A stretch of 64,000 nucleotides of DNA from Streptomyces violaceoruber (GTDB taxonomy: Bacteria > Actinomycetota > Actinomycetes > Streptomycetales > Streptomycetaceae): NCBI GenBank assembly GCA_000720805.1, contig JODI01000035.1, positions 1-64,000 on the forward strand, read 5' to 3'. Below are positions 52,501-60,335 of the stretch, piece by piece; the first letter of the stretch is position 1; the number at the start of each line of letters is the position of its first letter. The notes under the pieces are model-generated. The model had not been told where the DNA came from. It did not search any database and saw only the letters and a program-made list of their open reading frames with translations. Position numbers and translations under genes: made by a program.

Positions 52501-52794
52501 ATGCTCAACTACGTGGGCGGCCACCGCGCCTACACTCCACAGGACTTCGCCGAACTCGCCCTGGGCACCCCCGCCGAACTCTGGCTCGGGGTCGACGGCG
52601 AGAACGACGAGGAGCGCGCGGCGCGTCTGGACGCGGCCCGGGACATCCTCGCCGACCCCGAGTACCGCACCCTGCCCGACGACCTGATCCGCCTGGCCGC
52701 GCGGGTCGTCGAAGACCACCCGGACCTGTTCAACGTGGTCCCGCTGGCCCGCCCCGCCCGCCGCCGTCCGGCCCGCCGGGGGGTTGCGGCATGA
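52501..52794 (+). CDS. Small hypothetical protein of the element
   Basis: The ATG at 52501 after GGGAG gives 97 residues (an in-frame ATG at 52489 has a weaker site). The protein (LNYVGGHRAYTPQDFAELAL, then AARLDAARDILADPEYRTLP) is acidic in the first two thirds and ends in a basic Arg/Pro tail (RPARRRPARRG). It has no membrane segment or known motif. It opens a run of overlapping genes that continues to the DUF2637 gene, so it belongs to the element's early transfer or regulatory set. Confidence 0.7.
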   Translation: MLNYVGGHRAYTPQDFAELALGTPAELWLGVDGENDEERAARLDAARDILADPEYRTLPDDLIRLAARVVEDHPDLFNVVPLARPARRRPARRGVAA

Positions 52795-53120
52795 GCGAGG
52801 GGCTGACGCTGGACGACCTGTCCGTGCCACTGCGGGCGCTGCGCCTGCTGGCCGTGGACTTCGGGCACCTGCCGGCGCCCGCTGTACGGGTGGGCACCGT
52901 ATACCCCGACCGGTTGGAGCTGTCGTTCCACGACGACCTGGCCGGCTTCGAGGCATGGCGCGAGGCGCTCGGCATCGCCCCGGACGCGGTGGCGCACGGC
53001 ACGCAGAGCGACGGCGGTACGCGCGTGCTGAAGGCGACCGCGGACTTTGCGGGCGCGGCGTTGGTACTGACCGGCTTCGCCGAGATCACCGACCCGGCGC
53101 CGTGCGGGGCGGCGGTCTGA
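52791..53120 (+). CDS. Small hypothetical protein coupled to its neighbours
   Basis: The ATG overlaps the preceding stop (ATGA) and the stop overlaps the next ATG (TGATG). The 109-residue product (SVPLRALRLLAVDFGHLPAP, VYPDRLELSFHDDLAGFEAW) looks like a compact alpha/beta protein. It resembles small proteins of unknown role that recur in Streptomyces plasmids and integrative elements. No catalytic motif is seen. Confidence 0.7.
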   Translation: MSEGLTLDDLSVPLRALRLLAVDFGHLPAPAVRVGTVYPDRLELSFHDDLAGFEAWREALGIAPDAVAHGTQSDGGTRVLKATADFAGAALVLTGFAEITDPAPCGAAV

Positions 53121-53503
53121 TGTCCGCGGCGTGGGGCAAGTGCTACGACCCGACCGGCGCCCGCTACGGCGTGCCCACCTACCCCTGGCGCCTGGCCCCG
53201 GACGGCCTGGCCACCCGCCGCCAGCTCCGCGCCCGGGGCTTACGGCCGGGCGGGCAGGAGATCGCCGCACAGGTGATGCGGGTCAGCCGTCGGGCCGGAG
53301 GCGTTCGGGTCAGCTACCTGTACCGCATCGACCACGCCAAGCCCGTCCGGCCGATGACCTCCCGCAAGTGGGGCGCGCTGGCGCTGGCGATGCTCGCCCG
53401 GCGCACCTGCCCGAAGTGCCGCGTCACCTACAGCTACTGCATGCCGACTTCGCTTGGCATGTGCGTGCTGTGCGCCTACCCCGACGAACACGAAAGGAAG
53501 TGA
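53120..53503 (+). CDS. RRQ-motif protein with a zinc-ribbon-like tail
   Basis: The 127-residue basic protein has the segment LATRRQLRARGLRPGGQEIA, a motif frequent in Streptomyces plasmid and integrative-element proteins often called RRQRL-motif proteins. It ends with four Cys in CPKC...CVLC spaced as in a zinc ribbon. Middle residues (MRVSRRAGGVRVSYLYRIDHA) are strongly basic. Nucleic-acid binding is likely. It is coupled upstream by TGATG and lies 4 bp before the DUF2637 gene. Confidence 0.7.
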   Translation: MSAAWGKCYDPTGARYGVPTYPWRLAPDGLATRRQLRARGLRPGGQEIAAQVMRVSRRAGGVRVSYLYRIDHAKPVRPMTSRKWGALALAMLARRTCPKCRVTYSYCMPTSLGMCVLCAYPDEHERK

Positions 53504-53507
53504 TCCC

Positions 53508-54524
53508 ATGGACATGGACTGGAAGGAAGCCGGCCGCAGGGCGGCGCACTGGAGTCTGCCGGTCGGTCTGACCGGCCTGTCACTGGGCTGGACGGTCTAC
53601 GCGGTGGGGGAGATCCTCGCCCACCAGGCCCCGGCGCCGCTCGCATACACCGTGGCCGCAATTTACGACGCGGTGTGGCTGTACGCGCTGGCCATGGAGA
53701 CCGCGCACCGCCGGCAGGGCTCCAACGGGACACTCCCGGCGGTACTCGGGTGGCTGTTCCTGGTCACCTCGGTCGGGGTGCTGGTCACCCACGGCCTGCT
53801 GTACGCGACGGCGGTTGTCGCGGTGATCGGTGCGGTGGTTCCGGCCGCCGCCAAGGCCACGCTGATCATGGCGGTGGAGCGGGACACCACGCGGATCTCC
53901 CCTGCGGCACAGCAGCAGATCGACGCCGTGCGCAGCGCGACGCGGGATCAGGTGGCGATCGGCCGTGCGGTCACCCGAGCCAAGGCTGACCGGCACACCA
54001 CGGCCGCCGCCCTGGAACGCGAGGAGCGCAAGGCCCGCGGCCAGGCGCACAAGGTGCGCCACGAGGCGACCGAGGACCTGGCGAAGCTGACCGCCAAGCA
54101 CCCGGAGGCCGACGTCCCGCAGGAGGTTCCCGCACTGTTCTCAGACGAGGACCTGGCCCGCGTGCTGGGCCGGTGGACACAGGAGGGTGTGTCCCCGGGT
54201 GTGTCCCCTGTGTCCCCGCAGGTCGGCCCCGTGTCCCCGGCGCCGGAACTGCCCGCGCCGCAGGGCGAGGGACACACCCCGCTCGACTGGCCGGCTCTGG
54301 CCGCGGTTGCCGCCGTGGCCGGCGTCGATACCCCCGAGCCGGGCGAGTCGCTGAGCGAGGAACAGCTCACGGTCGTGCTGCGGTGGCTGCGCCACTCGGA
54401 GAACCCCCCGCTGTCCTACCGCAAGGCCCTGGCCGCCTACCGCGCGGCGGGCTTCTCCGCGAAGGAAGAGCGGGTGCGCAAGGCGTACGCCGCGCTGATC
54501 GACGCGGAGGACGCGCAGCCGTAA
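53508..54524 (+). CDS. DUF2637 membrane protein with helical cytosolic tail
   Basis: From the ATG at 53508 (GAAAGGAAG upstream) the 338-residue protein has about four hydrophobic segments in the first 130 residues (LPVGLTGLSLGWTVYAVGEI, YDAVWLYALAMETAHR, FLVTSVGVLVTHGLLYATAV), then a coiled-coil-like charged region (AAALEREERKARGQAHKVRH). The tail is Pro-rich, with the C-terminal helical domain LSYRKALAAYRAAGFSAKEE. DUF2637 proteins are common next to transfer genes of Streptomyces elements and are thought to play Spd-like spread or membrane-anchoring roles. A terminator-like hairpin follows at 54548-54580. Confidence 0.82.
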   Translation: MDMDWKEAGRRAAHWSLPVGLTGLSLGWTVYAVGEILAHQAPAPLAYTVAAIYDAVWLYALAMETAHRRQGSNGTLPAVLGWLFLVTSVGVLVTHGLLYATAVVAVIGAVVPAAAKATLIMAVERDTTRISPAAQQQIDAVRSATRDQVAIGRAVTRAKADRHTTAAALEREERKARGQAHKVRHEATEDLAKLTAKHPEADVPQEVPALFSDEDLARVLGRWTQEGVSPGVSPVSPQVGPVSPAPELPAPQGEGHTPLDWPALAAVAAVAGVDTPEPGESLSEEQLTVVLRWLRHSENPPLSYRKALAAYRAAGFSAKEERVRKAYAALIDAEDAQP

Positions 54525-54547
54525 ACGAGCGTCCGGCACACACCGAT

Positions 54548-54580
54548 GACGGCCAGCCCAGGGCAATTGGGCTGGCCGTC
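54548..54580 (+). terminator. Hairpin terminator after the DUF2637 gene
   Basis: Perfect 13-bp stem: GACGGCCAGCCCA (54548-54560) pairs with TGGGCTGGCCGTC (54568-54580) around a 7-nt loop, 24 bp after the stop codon. Confidence 0.8.
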
Positions 54581-54616
54581 GTCGCGACTGCCGGAAGCAG
54601 TCGACGCAGCCAGTGA

Positions 54617-54680
54617 AGCAGACCCGGTGAGCCCCGGCGAGCGGCACCTTCGCAGACCCGGAGCAGACCCGGTGAGCCCC
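54617..54680. promoter_or_regulatory. Candidate clt locus: three GACCCGGW motifs before the FtsK/TraB gene
   Basis: The octamer occurs as GACCCGGT (54621-54628), GACCCGGA (54655-54662) and GACCCGGT (54666-54673), all on the + strand. The first and third sit in a 19-bp direct repeat (54617-54635 and 54662-54680). GACCCGGA is, from memory, the recognition octamer reported for the Streptomyces plasmid TraB translocase of pSVH1. The cluster is 80-140 bp upstream of the translocase gene. Confidence 0.6.
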
Positions 54681-54760
54681 ACAGGAACCAAACCCCATGC
54701 ATCCGACGGGGCACGCGGGCCCTGCCCGCGTGCCCACGATCACGAAAGAACGGAGGGGGT

Positions 54761-56440
54761 GTGGCAAGGAAGAAACAGCAAGGTCCGGGTGAGGACACGT
54801 ACGGGCAGACGGCCGGCGCGATCGGCGGTCTCGCCGTCGCCTTCGGTGTCCTCGCCGCCATCAAGGACAAGTTGGGCCTGTCCTGGCCAGCCACGGTGCT
54901 GCTCACCGCCGGGACGGTGGTCGCACTCGGCTACCTGGCGTGGAGGATCCGCTGGGGCGTTCCGCGTCTGTGGGCGCGCCAGCCGGGAGCCTCCCCGGCG
55001 GCCCAACCGACGGCCCTGCAACAGGAATCCCCCGTCCAGGCCGTCAACGGGGCGCCCCTGCCCGGCGAGCCCGCAGGCCAAGCACAGGTAGCTGTCCAGG
55101 CATCCCGGGGCGGGGATGAGAGCCACCCGCAACTGACCATGGTGCTCAGCCGGGTGGGGGCCATTGGCAGGGATGAGAAGGTCCGGGCCGGTGACGTCGT
55201 GATCGAGACGCTGCCCGGTATCGGAACCGTCTACGACTTCCTGGTGCCGCAGGGCCGCACCCACGACGACGTGGCCAAGCGGCTCGGTCCGATCGCGTCG
55301 ATGTTCGGCGTCACCCGGCTGCATCTGAAGCTGGAGACGAGCCGGAAGACCGAGCGCCGGGTGCGTCTCCTGGTGCTCAACGAACCCCCGTTCAGCCAGC
55401 CGTTCCCGGCGCCGACCCGGCAGGAGATCCAGACGTTCGCGGGGGTTCCCCTCGGACACGAGGTCACCGGCCGGCTCGCCGGGGTGCCCACCTTCGACAA
55501 GGCCTCCCTGCTGGTCGGCGGCATGACCCAGATGGGCAAGACGACGCTGGTCAACGGGCTCATCACCTGCCTGCTGATCGCCTACGGCGACTTCGATCTG
55601 TATCTACTCGACGGCAAGCTGTGCGGGCTGACCAGGTTCGAGAAACTCGCCGTGCGCTACGAGGCGTCCGACGACCCGGCGGTCCTGGAGAGCATGCTCA
55701 ATGAGCTGCTCGTTCGCGTGGACGACCGGTACACGCAGTTGCAGGACGCCATCCGCAACCGGCAGCCCGCACCGGTGTTCAAGCCGGTGTTCTTCATTAT
55801 CGACGAGGCCGCCGACTTCTACAGCGACAACGGAACCAAGGAATCGAAGGAACAGGTTCGCCGGGTAGAGGACAAGTCGCGGTCTCTGGTCGCGAAATCA
55901 CTGGAATCCGGGATTTCCACGGTGATGCTGACGCAGCGCCCGGCGAAGGATGCGATCCCGGTGAAGGTCAGGGATCAGTTCCTGTACCGGATGTGCCTGT
56001 ACGTGGCATCGGAGGGCAGTGCAAAAGTCGCCCTCGGAGATTCGTACTTCGATACGGTCGCCCCGATCCACCCGGCGCTTCTCGATCCGGATATCAAGGG
56101 TCAGGGCGTGCTGTTCGCGAACGGCTCATCGACTCTCCTCCGGGGCTTCAACTTCTCGGATGAGTTCATCTGGAGCGTGGTCGATGAAGTCCATGCCCGG
56201 CGCGAAGCAGCGATCCCGGATTCTCCGCTGAAGCAGGCCATCGACATCATGCGGAATCACGGTGTGAAGTTCATGCCCACGGCCGAACTCGCCCCGTCGC
56301 TCGGGATCACAGAAAGCGATCCCGCAGAGCGCGGAAAGCAACTGAGCCGTCTTCTCGGTGTTCCCGCCGACAAGGGCACCAAGGGTGTGCGGGGCTACCG
56401 GCTGACCGATCTCACCGCCGCCGCCATGTCTAGTTCCTGA
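54761..56440 (+). CDS. FtsK/SpoIIIE-type DNA translocase (TraB-like)
   Basis: The GTG at 54761 follows GGAGGGGGT. The 559-residue protein has one or two N-terminal membrane segments (AIGGLAVAFGVLAAIKDKLG, WPATVLLTAGTVVALGYLAW), a linker, and a RecA-like motor from about residue 225 with Walker A GGMTQMGKTTL and Walker B VFFIIDEAADFYSD. STVMLTQRPAKDAIPVKVRD is the FtsK-type downstream motif. The C-terminal about 70 residues (FMPTAELAPSLGITESDPAE, RGKQLSRLLGVPADKG) form a winged helix comparable to the FtsK gamma/TraB DNA-recognition domain. It would pump double-stranded element DNA, probably recognising the GACCCGGW motifs upstream. Its length and domain order fit Tra proteins of actinomycete elements. 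Confidence 0.9.
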   Translation: MARKKQQGPGEDTYGQTAGAIGGLAVAFGVLAAIKDKLGLSWPATVLLTAGTVVALGYLAWRIRWGVPRLWARQPGASPAAQPTALQQESPVQAVNGAPLPGEPAGQAQVAVQASRGGDESHPQLTMVLSRVGAIGRDEKVRAGDVVIETLPGIGTVYDFLVPQGRTHDDVAKRLGPIASMFGVTRLHLKLETSRKTERRVRLLVLNEPPFSQPFPAPTRQEIQTFAGVPLGHEVTGRLAGVPTFDKASLLVGGMTQMGKTTLVNGLITCLLIAYGDFDLYLLDGKLCGLTRFEKLAVRYEASDDPAVLESMLNELLVRVDDRYTQLQDAIRNRQPAPVFKPVFFIIDEAADFYSDNGTKESKEQVRRVEDKSRSLVAKSLESGISTVMLTQRPAKDAIPVKVRDQFLYRMCLYVASEGSAKVALGDSYFDTVAPIHPALLDPDIKGQGVLFANGSSTLLRGFNFSDEFIWSVVDEVHARREAAIPDSPLKQAIDIMRNHGVKFMPTAELAPSLGITESDPAERGKQLSRLLGVPADKGTKGVRGYRLTDLTAAAMSSS

Positions 56441-56465
56441 CCGCCACCCCGCACCGCCCCCACCA

Positions 56466-56535
56466 CCGCCAGGTCACCGCCACCCCGCCTGCCCGGGTGG
56501 CGGTCACCACCGCCCGGGTGGCGGTGGCCTGGCGG
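56466..56535. other. Long imperfect hairpin between translocase and wall-hydrolase genes
   Basis: A 20-nt arm at 56466-56485 (starting CCGCCAGGTCACC) pairs with 56516-56535 with one mismatch. The 30-nt loop contains a repeated CCCGGGTGGCGGT. It begins 26 bp after the translocase stop and may attenuate transcription or form a single-strand structure. Confidence 0.65.
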
Positions 56536-56610
56536 TCATCTGGCGGTGCCGAGTGGCGGTACTGACCAGCAACAACGACCAACAACCCCCGGAAGGAGAG
56601 AGGAGGCCCG

Positions 56611-57606
56611 TTGCGTGCCTCAACAGTCGTCACGCTCGGTGTCGGAGCGACCGCGGCCGTCCTCGTGGCGGCGCTCGTCCAGGGCGCCGGCGACACCCCC
56701 ATAGGGACGGCACTGAGCCTGTCCGTCCCCGCCCAGTACAAATCCCTGATCGAGGACGCGGGACATACTTGCCCCGAGGTCACACCGAACCTGCTCGCCG
56801 CACTTCTCACGCAGGAATCCGGATTCGGCCCCAAACGCAAGTCACCGGTCGGAGCGCAGGGCATCGCCCAATTCATGCCGTCCACGTGGCAGGTCCACGG
56901 AATCGACGGCAATGGAGACGGCGAGCGGAACGTGTGGGATCCCGAAGACGCGATCCCCTCATCCGCCCAATACCTGTGCGACCTCGCCCAAGACGTCAAG
57001 GAAGTTCCCGGCGACAAGCAAAAGAACATGCTCGCCGCCTACAACGCCGGAAGCGATGCCGTCCGCAAGTACGGGGGAATTCCCCCGTACAAGGAGACAC
57101 AGAACTACGTCAAGTCCATCGAGGCGCTCGCAAACCAGCCGTCAAGCGGCGGGAAAGCGGCCACCACGGCGCAAGCCGCCGTCGCGATCAAGGCGGCGCA
57201 AGAGATGGTCGGCACCCCGTATTCGTGGGGTGGCGGCAATGCGAGCGGCCCCAGTACAGGGATCTGCTGCTCCCCCAACGGCCGGTCCGGAAAGGAAATC
57301 ACCGGTTTCGACTGCTCCGGGCTCGTGCTCTACGCCTACGCCAAGGCCGGGATCTCCCTGCCCCGCACGGCGGCACAGCAGTACGCCGCATCGGAGCCCG
57401 TCAAGCCCGGCGACGTACGACCCGGGGATCTCGTGTTCTACGGCGACAGCCCCACGAGCATCCACCACGTCGGAATTGCCATCGGCGGCGGCTGGATGGT
57501 CGACGCCCCCCGCCCCGGCACCCGGGTCCGCGTCGACCCCATGGACGTCATGACCGACCTGTACGCGGTCGCCCGACCCACCTCCCACCGCAACAAGGAG
57601 ATCTGA
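56611..57606 (+). CDS. Two-domain wall hydrolase: SLT lytic transglycosylase plus NlpC/P60 peptidase
   Basis: The TTG at 56611 has a strong AGGAGAGAGGAGG site upstream. The 331-residue protein has an N-terminal membrane/export segment (VVTLGVGATAAVLVAALV), an SLT domain (about 45-165) with catalytic Glu in LLTQESGFG and GAQGIAQFMPSTW, NMLAAYNAGS, and an NlpC/P60 domain (about 195-325) with catalytic Cys in GFDCSGLVLYAYAKAG and His in HHVGIAIGGGWMVDAP. It would open peptidoglycan for the transfer apparatus, like VirB1/TcpG-type enzymes of conjugation systems. It stands 3 bp before the next membrane-protein gene. The insertion with two adjacent Cys (STGICCSPNGRSG) is unusual. Confidence 0.93.
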   Translation: MRASTVVTLGVGATAAVLVAALVQGAGDTPIGTALSLSVPAQYKSLIEDAGHTCPEVTPNLLAALLTQESGFGPKRKSPVGAQGIAQFMPSTWQVHGIDGNGDGERNVWDPEDAIPSSAQYLCDLAQDVKEVPGDKQKNMLAAYNAGSDAVRKYGGIPPYKETQNYVKSIEALANQPSSGGKAATTAQAAVAIKAAQEMVGTPYSWGGGNASGPSTGICCSPNGRSGKEITGFDCSGLVLYAYAKAGISLPRTAAQQYAASEPVKPGDVRPGDLVFYGDSPTSIHHVGIAIGGGWMVDAPRPGTRVRVDPMDVMTDLYAVARPTSHRNKEI

Positions 57607-57609
57607 TCC

Positions 57610-57885
57610 ATGTCCAAGTTCACTGTCCTGGCCAAGCCCGTCGACATGTCCGGCGGCTTCAAGGACTTCTTCGACACCATCGGCCTGACAGGCGGCGGCC
57701 TGGTCACCAAGGGCATCGCCGCGGTCATCGTCATCATCGCGCTGCGCATGCTGCTCCAGCTGTCCGGCGACCCCAAGGGCGCCCTGCGCAAGGGCAGCAT
57801 GGCGATCGGCACCCTGTTCGTCGCCGTCGTGCTCGCCCTGTACGGGGACACCCTGTTCTCCACCGTCACCCAGGCCAAGGGCTGA
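57610..57885 (+). CDS. Small two-helix membrane protein, VirB2/pilin-like candidate
   Basis: The 91-residue protein has two hydrophobic helices (VTKGIAAVIVIIALRMLLQL and AIGTLFVAVVLALYGDTLFS) joined by a short basic loop (SGDPKGALRKGS). Size and two-helix hairpin topology are like VirB2/TrbC pilins of type IV secretion systems, but there is no cleavable signal, so it may simply be a channel component. It lies between the wall hydrolase and the VirB6/TrbL-like gene with gaps of 3 and 6 bp. The assignment as pilin-like is by position and topology only. Confidence 0.7.
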   Translation: MSKFTVLAKPVDMSGGFKDFFDTIGLTGGGLVTKGIAAVIVIIALRMLLQLSGDPKGALRKGSMAIGTLFVAVVLALYGDTLFSTVTQAKG

Positions 57886-57891
57886 TACGGC

Positions 57892-59154
57892 ATGGCGGAC
57901 AAGGACCCTTGCGGTCTCCTTCGCGGCCCGGCACGGCCGTACTGCGAAGGAGGCCAGGACAGTTCCCCCGGCGGCGGGGCAGGAGGCGCCACCGGTGGCG
58001 CCTCCGACCACGTCCGCGCCCTCGCCGACAGCCTGATTAAGAAGATCGGTGATCTGATCGCGCCGAAAGACGCGTGGGCGCCATCTCGATCCGACAGCGG
58101 GCTGTACGAGCCGTTCCTGTGGCTCGGTCAGCATCTGGCGGTGTCGATCTTCGTGTGTGTGGTCGTCGTGTGCGCCCTGACCGCCTGGCAGGGCGCACCC
58201 CGCCTCAAGCAGATGGGCGCGTCGACCGGCTGGACTCTGGTGGCCGTCGCTGGCATGGCGTCGGTCCCGGGGGCCGTGATGCTGCTGAACAAGGCCGTAA
58301 GCGGCGCGTTCACGGTCGCGTTCAGCAGCAACGAGTCGACGTTGTTCGGCGCGATCAGCAACGACATCCAGCACGGGGCGGACGCGGGCAACCCGCTCGC
58401 CATCCTGATCATCCTCAGCGCCCTGGTCGTCGCCCTCGCCTTTGCCGCGCTGGTCTTCATGACCCGCCAGCTCGGCATCCTGGCGTTCGTGTGCATGGCA
58501 CCCCTCGTGTTGGCGTCGCTGGCCCGCGGGGGCGACATGAACGCGGTCAAGACGTGGGCGATGCGGCTGATGGGGCTGATGTTCGCCCCGTTCGCACTAC
58601 TGCTGGTCTCCCCGTTCGTGGAGTTCGCCAACGGCTCGCTCGTGGTGGACGCCGTCCTGCTGGTCGCCGCGGACGCTCTGATGTTGCGGATGATCTTCCA
58701 CGGGGTGCCGTACTTCGGGCCCAAGGTAGGCCGCGCCGCCCGGACCTGGGTGGAACGCCAGACCCCCAGCCCGCTGGCCCACGCCGTCGTACGGGCCGGT
58801 GTCCCCGACTTCTACGAGAAGGAGAACGCCCCGCGCGGCCCCCGCACCATGAACACCCCGGGCCGCGCCATCTCCCAAGACCGCGGGGTCCTGTTCGCCG
58901 CCTACGGCCTCAACAAGCCCGAGCGGTCCGGACGGCTGACCACCACATCCGCCGTCGTGAAGGAGCGGCGGGACGCGAGCGAAAGCGCAACCCGTCGTCA
59001 GCAACTCCGGGAAGTGCGTGAGCAGTACCGGACCACTCCCCGGCCGCAGGCCGCGGCCCCCGCAAGCCCGCCGGCCAATCCCCCCACCCCGACGCCCGGC
59101 CCCCAACACCCGGCGGCGAATCCGCCGTCTTCGGGCCAGGCGCCCACCCCGTAA
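57892..59154 (+). CDS. VirB6/TrbL-like polytopic channel protein
   Basis: The 420-residue protein has six to seven hydrophobic segments between about residues 80 and 270 (HLAVSIFVCVVVVCALTAW, LAILIILSALVVALAFAALV, LGILAFVCMAPLVLASLA, FAPFALLLVSPFVEFA). A cytosolic tail follows, ending in a long Pro/Ala-rich stretch. This is the layout of TrbL/VirB6 inner-membrane channel proteins. AMRLMGLMFAPFALLL after RGGDMNAVKTW resembles the conserved Trp-containing loop of that family. It follows the small membrane protein and precedes the SCO6880/VirB4 pair, as expected for a mating-channel operon. Confidence 0.8.
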   Translation: MADKDPCGLLRGPARPYCEGGQDSSPGGGAGGATGGASDHVRALADSLIKKIGDLIAPKDAWAPSRSDSGLYEPFLWLGQHLAVSIFVCVVVVCALTAWQGAPRLKQMGASTGWTLVAVAGMASVPGAVMLLNKAVSGAFTVAFSSNESTLFGAISNDIQHGADAGNPLAILIILSALVVALAFAALVFMTRQLGILAFVCMAPLVLASLARGGDMNAVKTWAMRLMGLMFAPFALLLVSPFVEFANGSLVVDAVLLVAADALMLRMIFHGVPYFGPKVGRAARTWVERQTPSPLAHAVVRAGVPDFYEKENAPRGPRTMNTPGRAISQDRGVLFAAYGLNKPERSGRLTTTSAVVKERRDASESATRRQQLREVREQYRTTPRPQAAAPASPPANPPTPTPGPQHPAANPPSSGQAPTP

Positions 59155-59261
59155 GAGCCTGTTCCCAGCCCCGGTGCTCTCCCCCTCCCTCGCCACCCAG
59201 AGGGCGGGAGCGAGCGCCGGGGCCGGGCGCGCTTACTCACAGACTTCAGGAGGCTGCTGCC

Positions 59262-60335
59262 GTGTACTCCCTGACCCCCGGCTACCGCATCCCCGCCCTC
59301 CAGCGCGGACTCAGCCGCGCCGAAACCCTGCTGACCAAGGCGAACGCCGGGCTCGGGAGCGCTGCACTGATGTCGGCGACGATCACCCCGCCGCCGGTGT
59401 GGGCGTTCGCCGCGGTCGGCGCCACGGCCGCCGTGCTCAACCTCGCCCCGGGGCCGCGCTCGATCGCACGGTGGGCGACGGTCGGCTACCGACATCTGCG
59501 TGAGCGCAGCCTCCCGGACACGATCGCTGCACAGCCCGGCACGACCACGACGTGGGCGCTGTACTCGGAGCACGGCACCATGCAGGACCCGCAGCGCCGG
59601 ACCGCGTTCCATGCTGCGTTCGCCCGCGCCCTGGTCTTCGCCGGCGGACAGGCCCGCACCGCGGGTGTCCAGGTCCACGTCACCCACCACACCACCGCCG
59701 ACGACTACACCGACCACACGCAGGCCATCACCGTCCACGTCCCCAAGGGGCTGATCGCCCACCCCGCCCGGGTCCTCGACAGTCTGCGCGACGAATTCGC
59801 CGCCCTTGGGACGCTGAGCCCTCTCACTCCCGAGCCGCTGCCCGCTGTGATCGAACGCGGTTCCGGCTGGGCTGCTCTGGACGACGGCCGTTACGTCGCC
59901 ACTGCCAGGATCACGGCCTGGCCGGAGGAGACGGGCGGCGACCTCATGCCGAACCTGTTGCTCGGACCGGGCACGGATCGGTCGCTCGCCGTCCTGTACC
60001 GGCCCCTTCCGGCGGGCCTGTCGCGCCGGTCCGCGAAGTGGCAGCGCGCCGCCTCCGAGGCTTTCACCGCCGACAAGGTCAAGCAGGACGCGCACGACAT
60101 CGCCAGCGGAACCACGCACGGCGCGCTCGTCCAGGGCGCCACCCTCGTCGACCTGGACGCCTACCTCACCGTGTTCGGCGACGATCCCCAGAGCGTCACC
60201 GCCGCCCGCTGGCAGGCCTGCCTCGCAGCCGACCGGCACCGCATCCGGCTTGACTGGCTCGCCGGCCAGCAGCACCGCGCGCACGTGATGACCACCCCGC
60301 ACGGAGCCTCCACCCGGAAAGGGGCGATCCTGTGA
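59262..60335 (+). CDS. Type IV secretion-associated membrane protein of unknown family
   Basis: From GTG at 59262 the 357-residue protein begins with a conserved-looking segment (YSLTPGYRIPALQRGLSRAE), has one or two hydrophobic stretches near residues 30-65 (LMSATITPPPVWAFAAVGAT), and then a long soluble part with repeated His/Thr (VHVTHHTTADDYTDHTQAITV). The arrangement directly before a VirB4-like ATPase gene, with a GTGA overlap, suggests that it is a structural partner of that ATPase, comparable in position to PrgI/SCO6880-like proteins. I do not recognise a named domain. The 107-bp gap before it lacks a clear terminator. Confidence 0.75.
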   Translation: MYSLTPGYRIPALQRGLSRAETLLTKANAGLGSAALMSATITPPPVWAFAAVGATAAVLNLAPGPRSIARWATVGYRHLRERSLPDTIAAQPGTTTTWALYSEHGTMQDPQRRTAFHAAFARALVFAGGQARTAGVQVHVTHHTTADDYTDHTQAITVHVPKGLIAHPARVLDSLRDEFAALGTLSPLTPEPLPAVIERGSGWAALDDGRYVATARITAWPEETGGDLMPNLLLGPGTDRSLAVLYRPLPAGLSRRSAKWQRAASEAFTADKVKQDAHDIASGTTHGALVQGATLVDLDAYLTVFGDDPQSVTAARWQACLAADRHRIRLDWLAGQQHRAHVMTTPHGASTRKGAIL

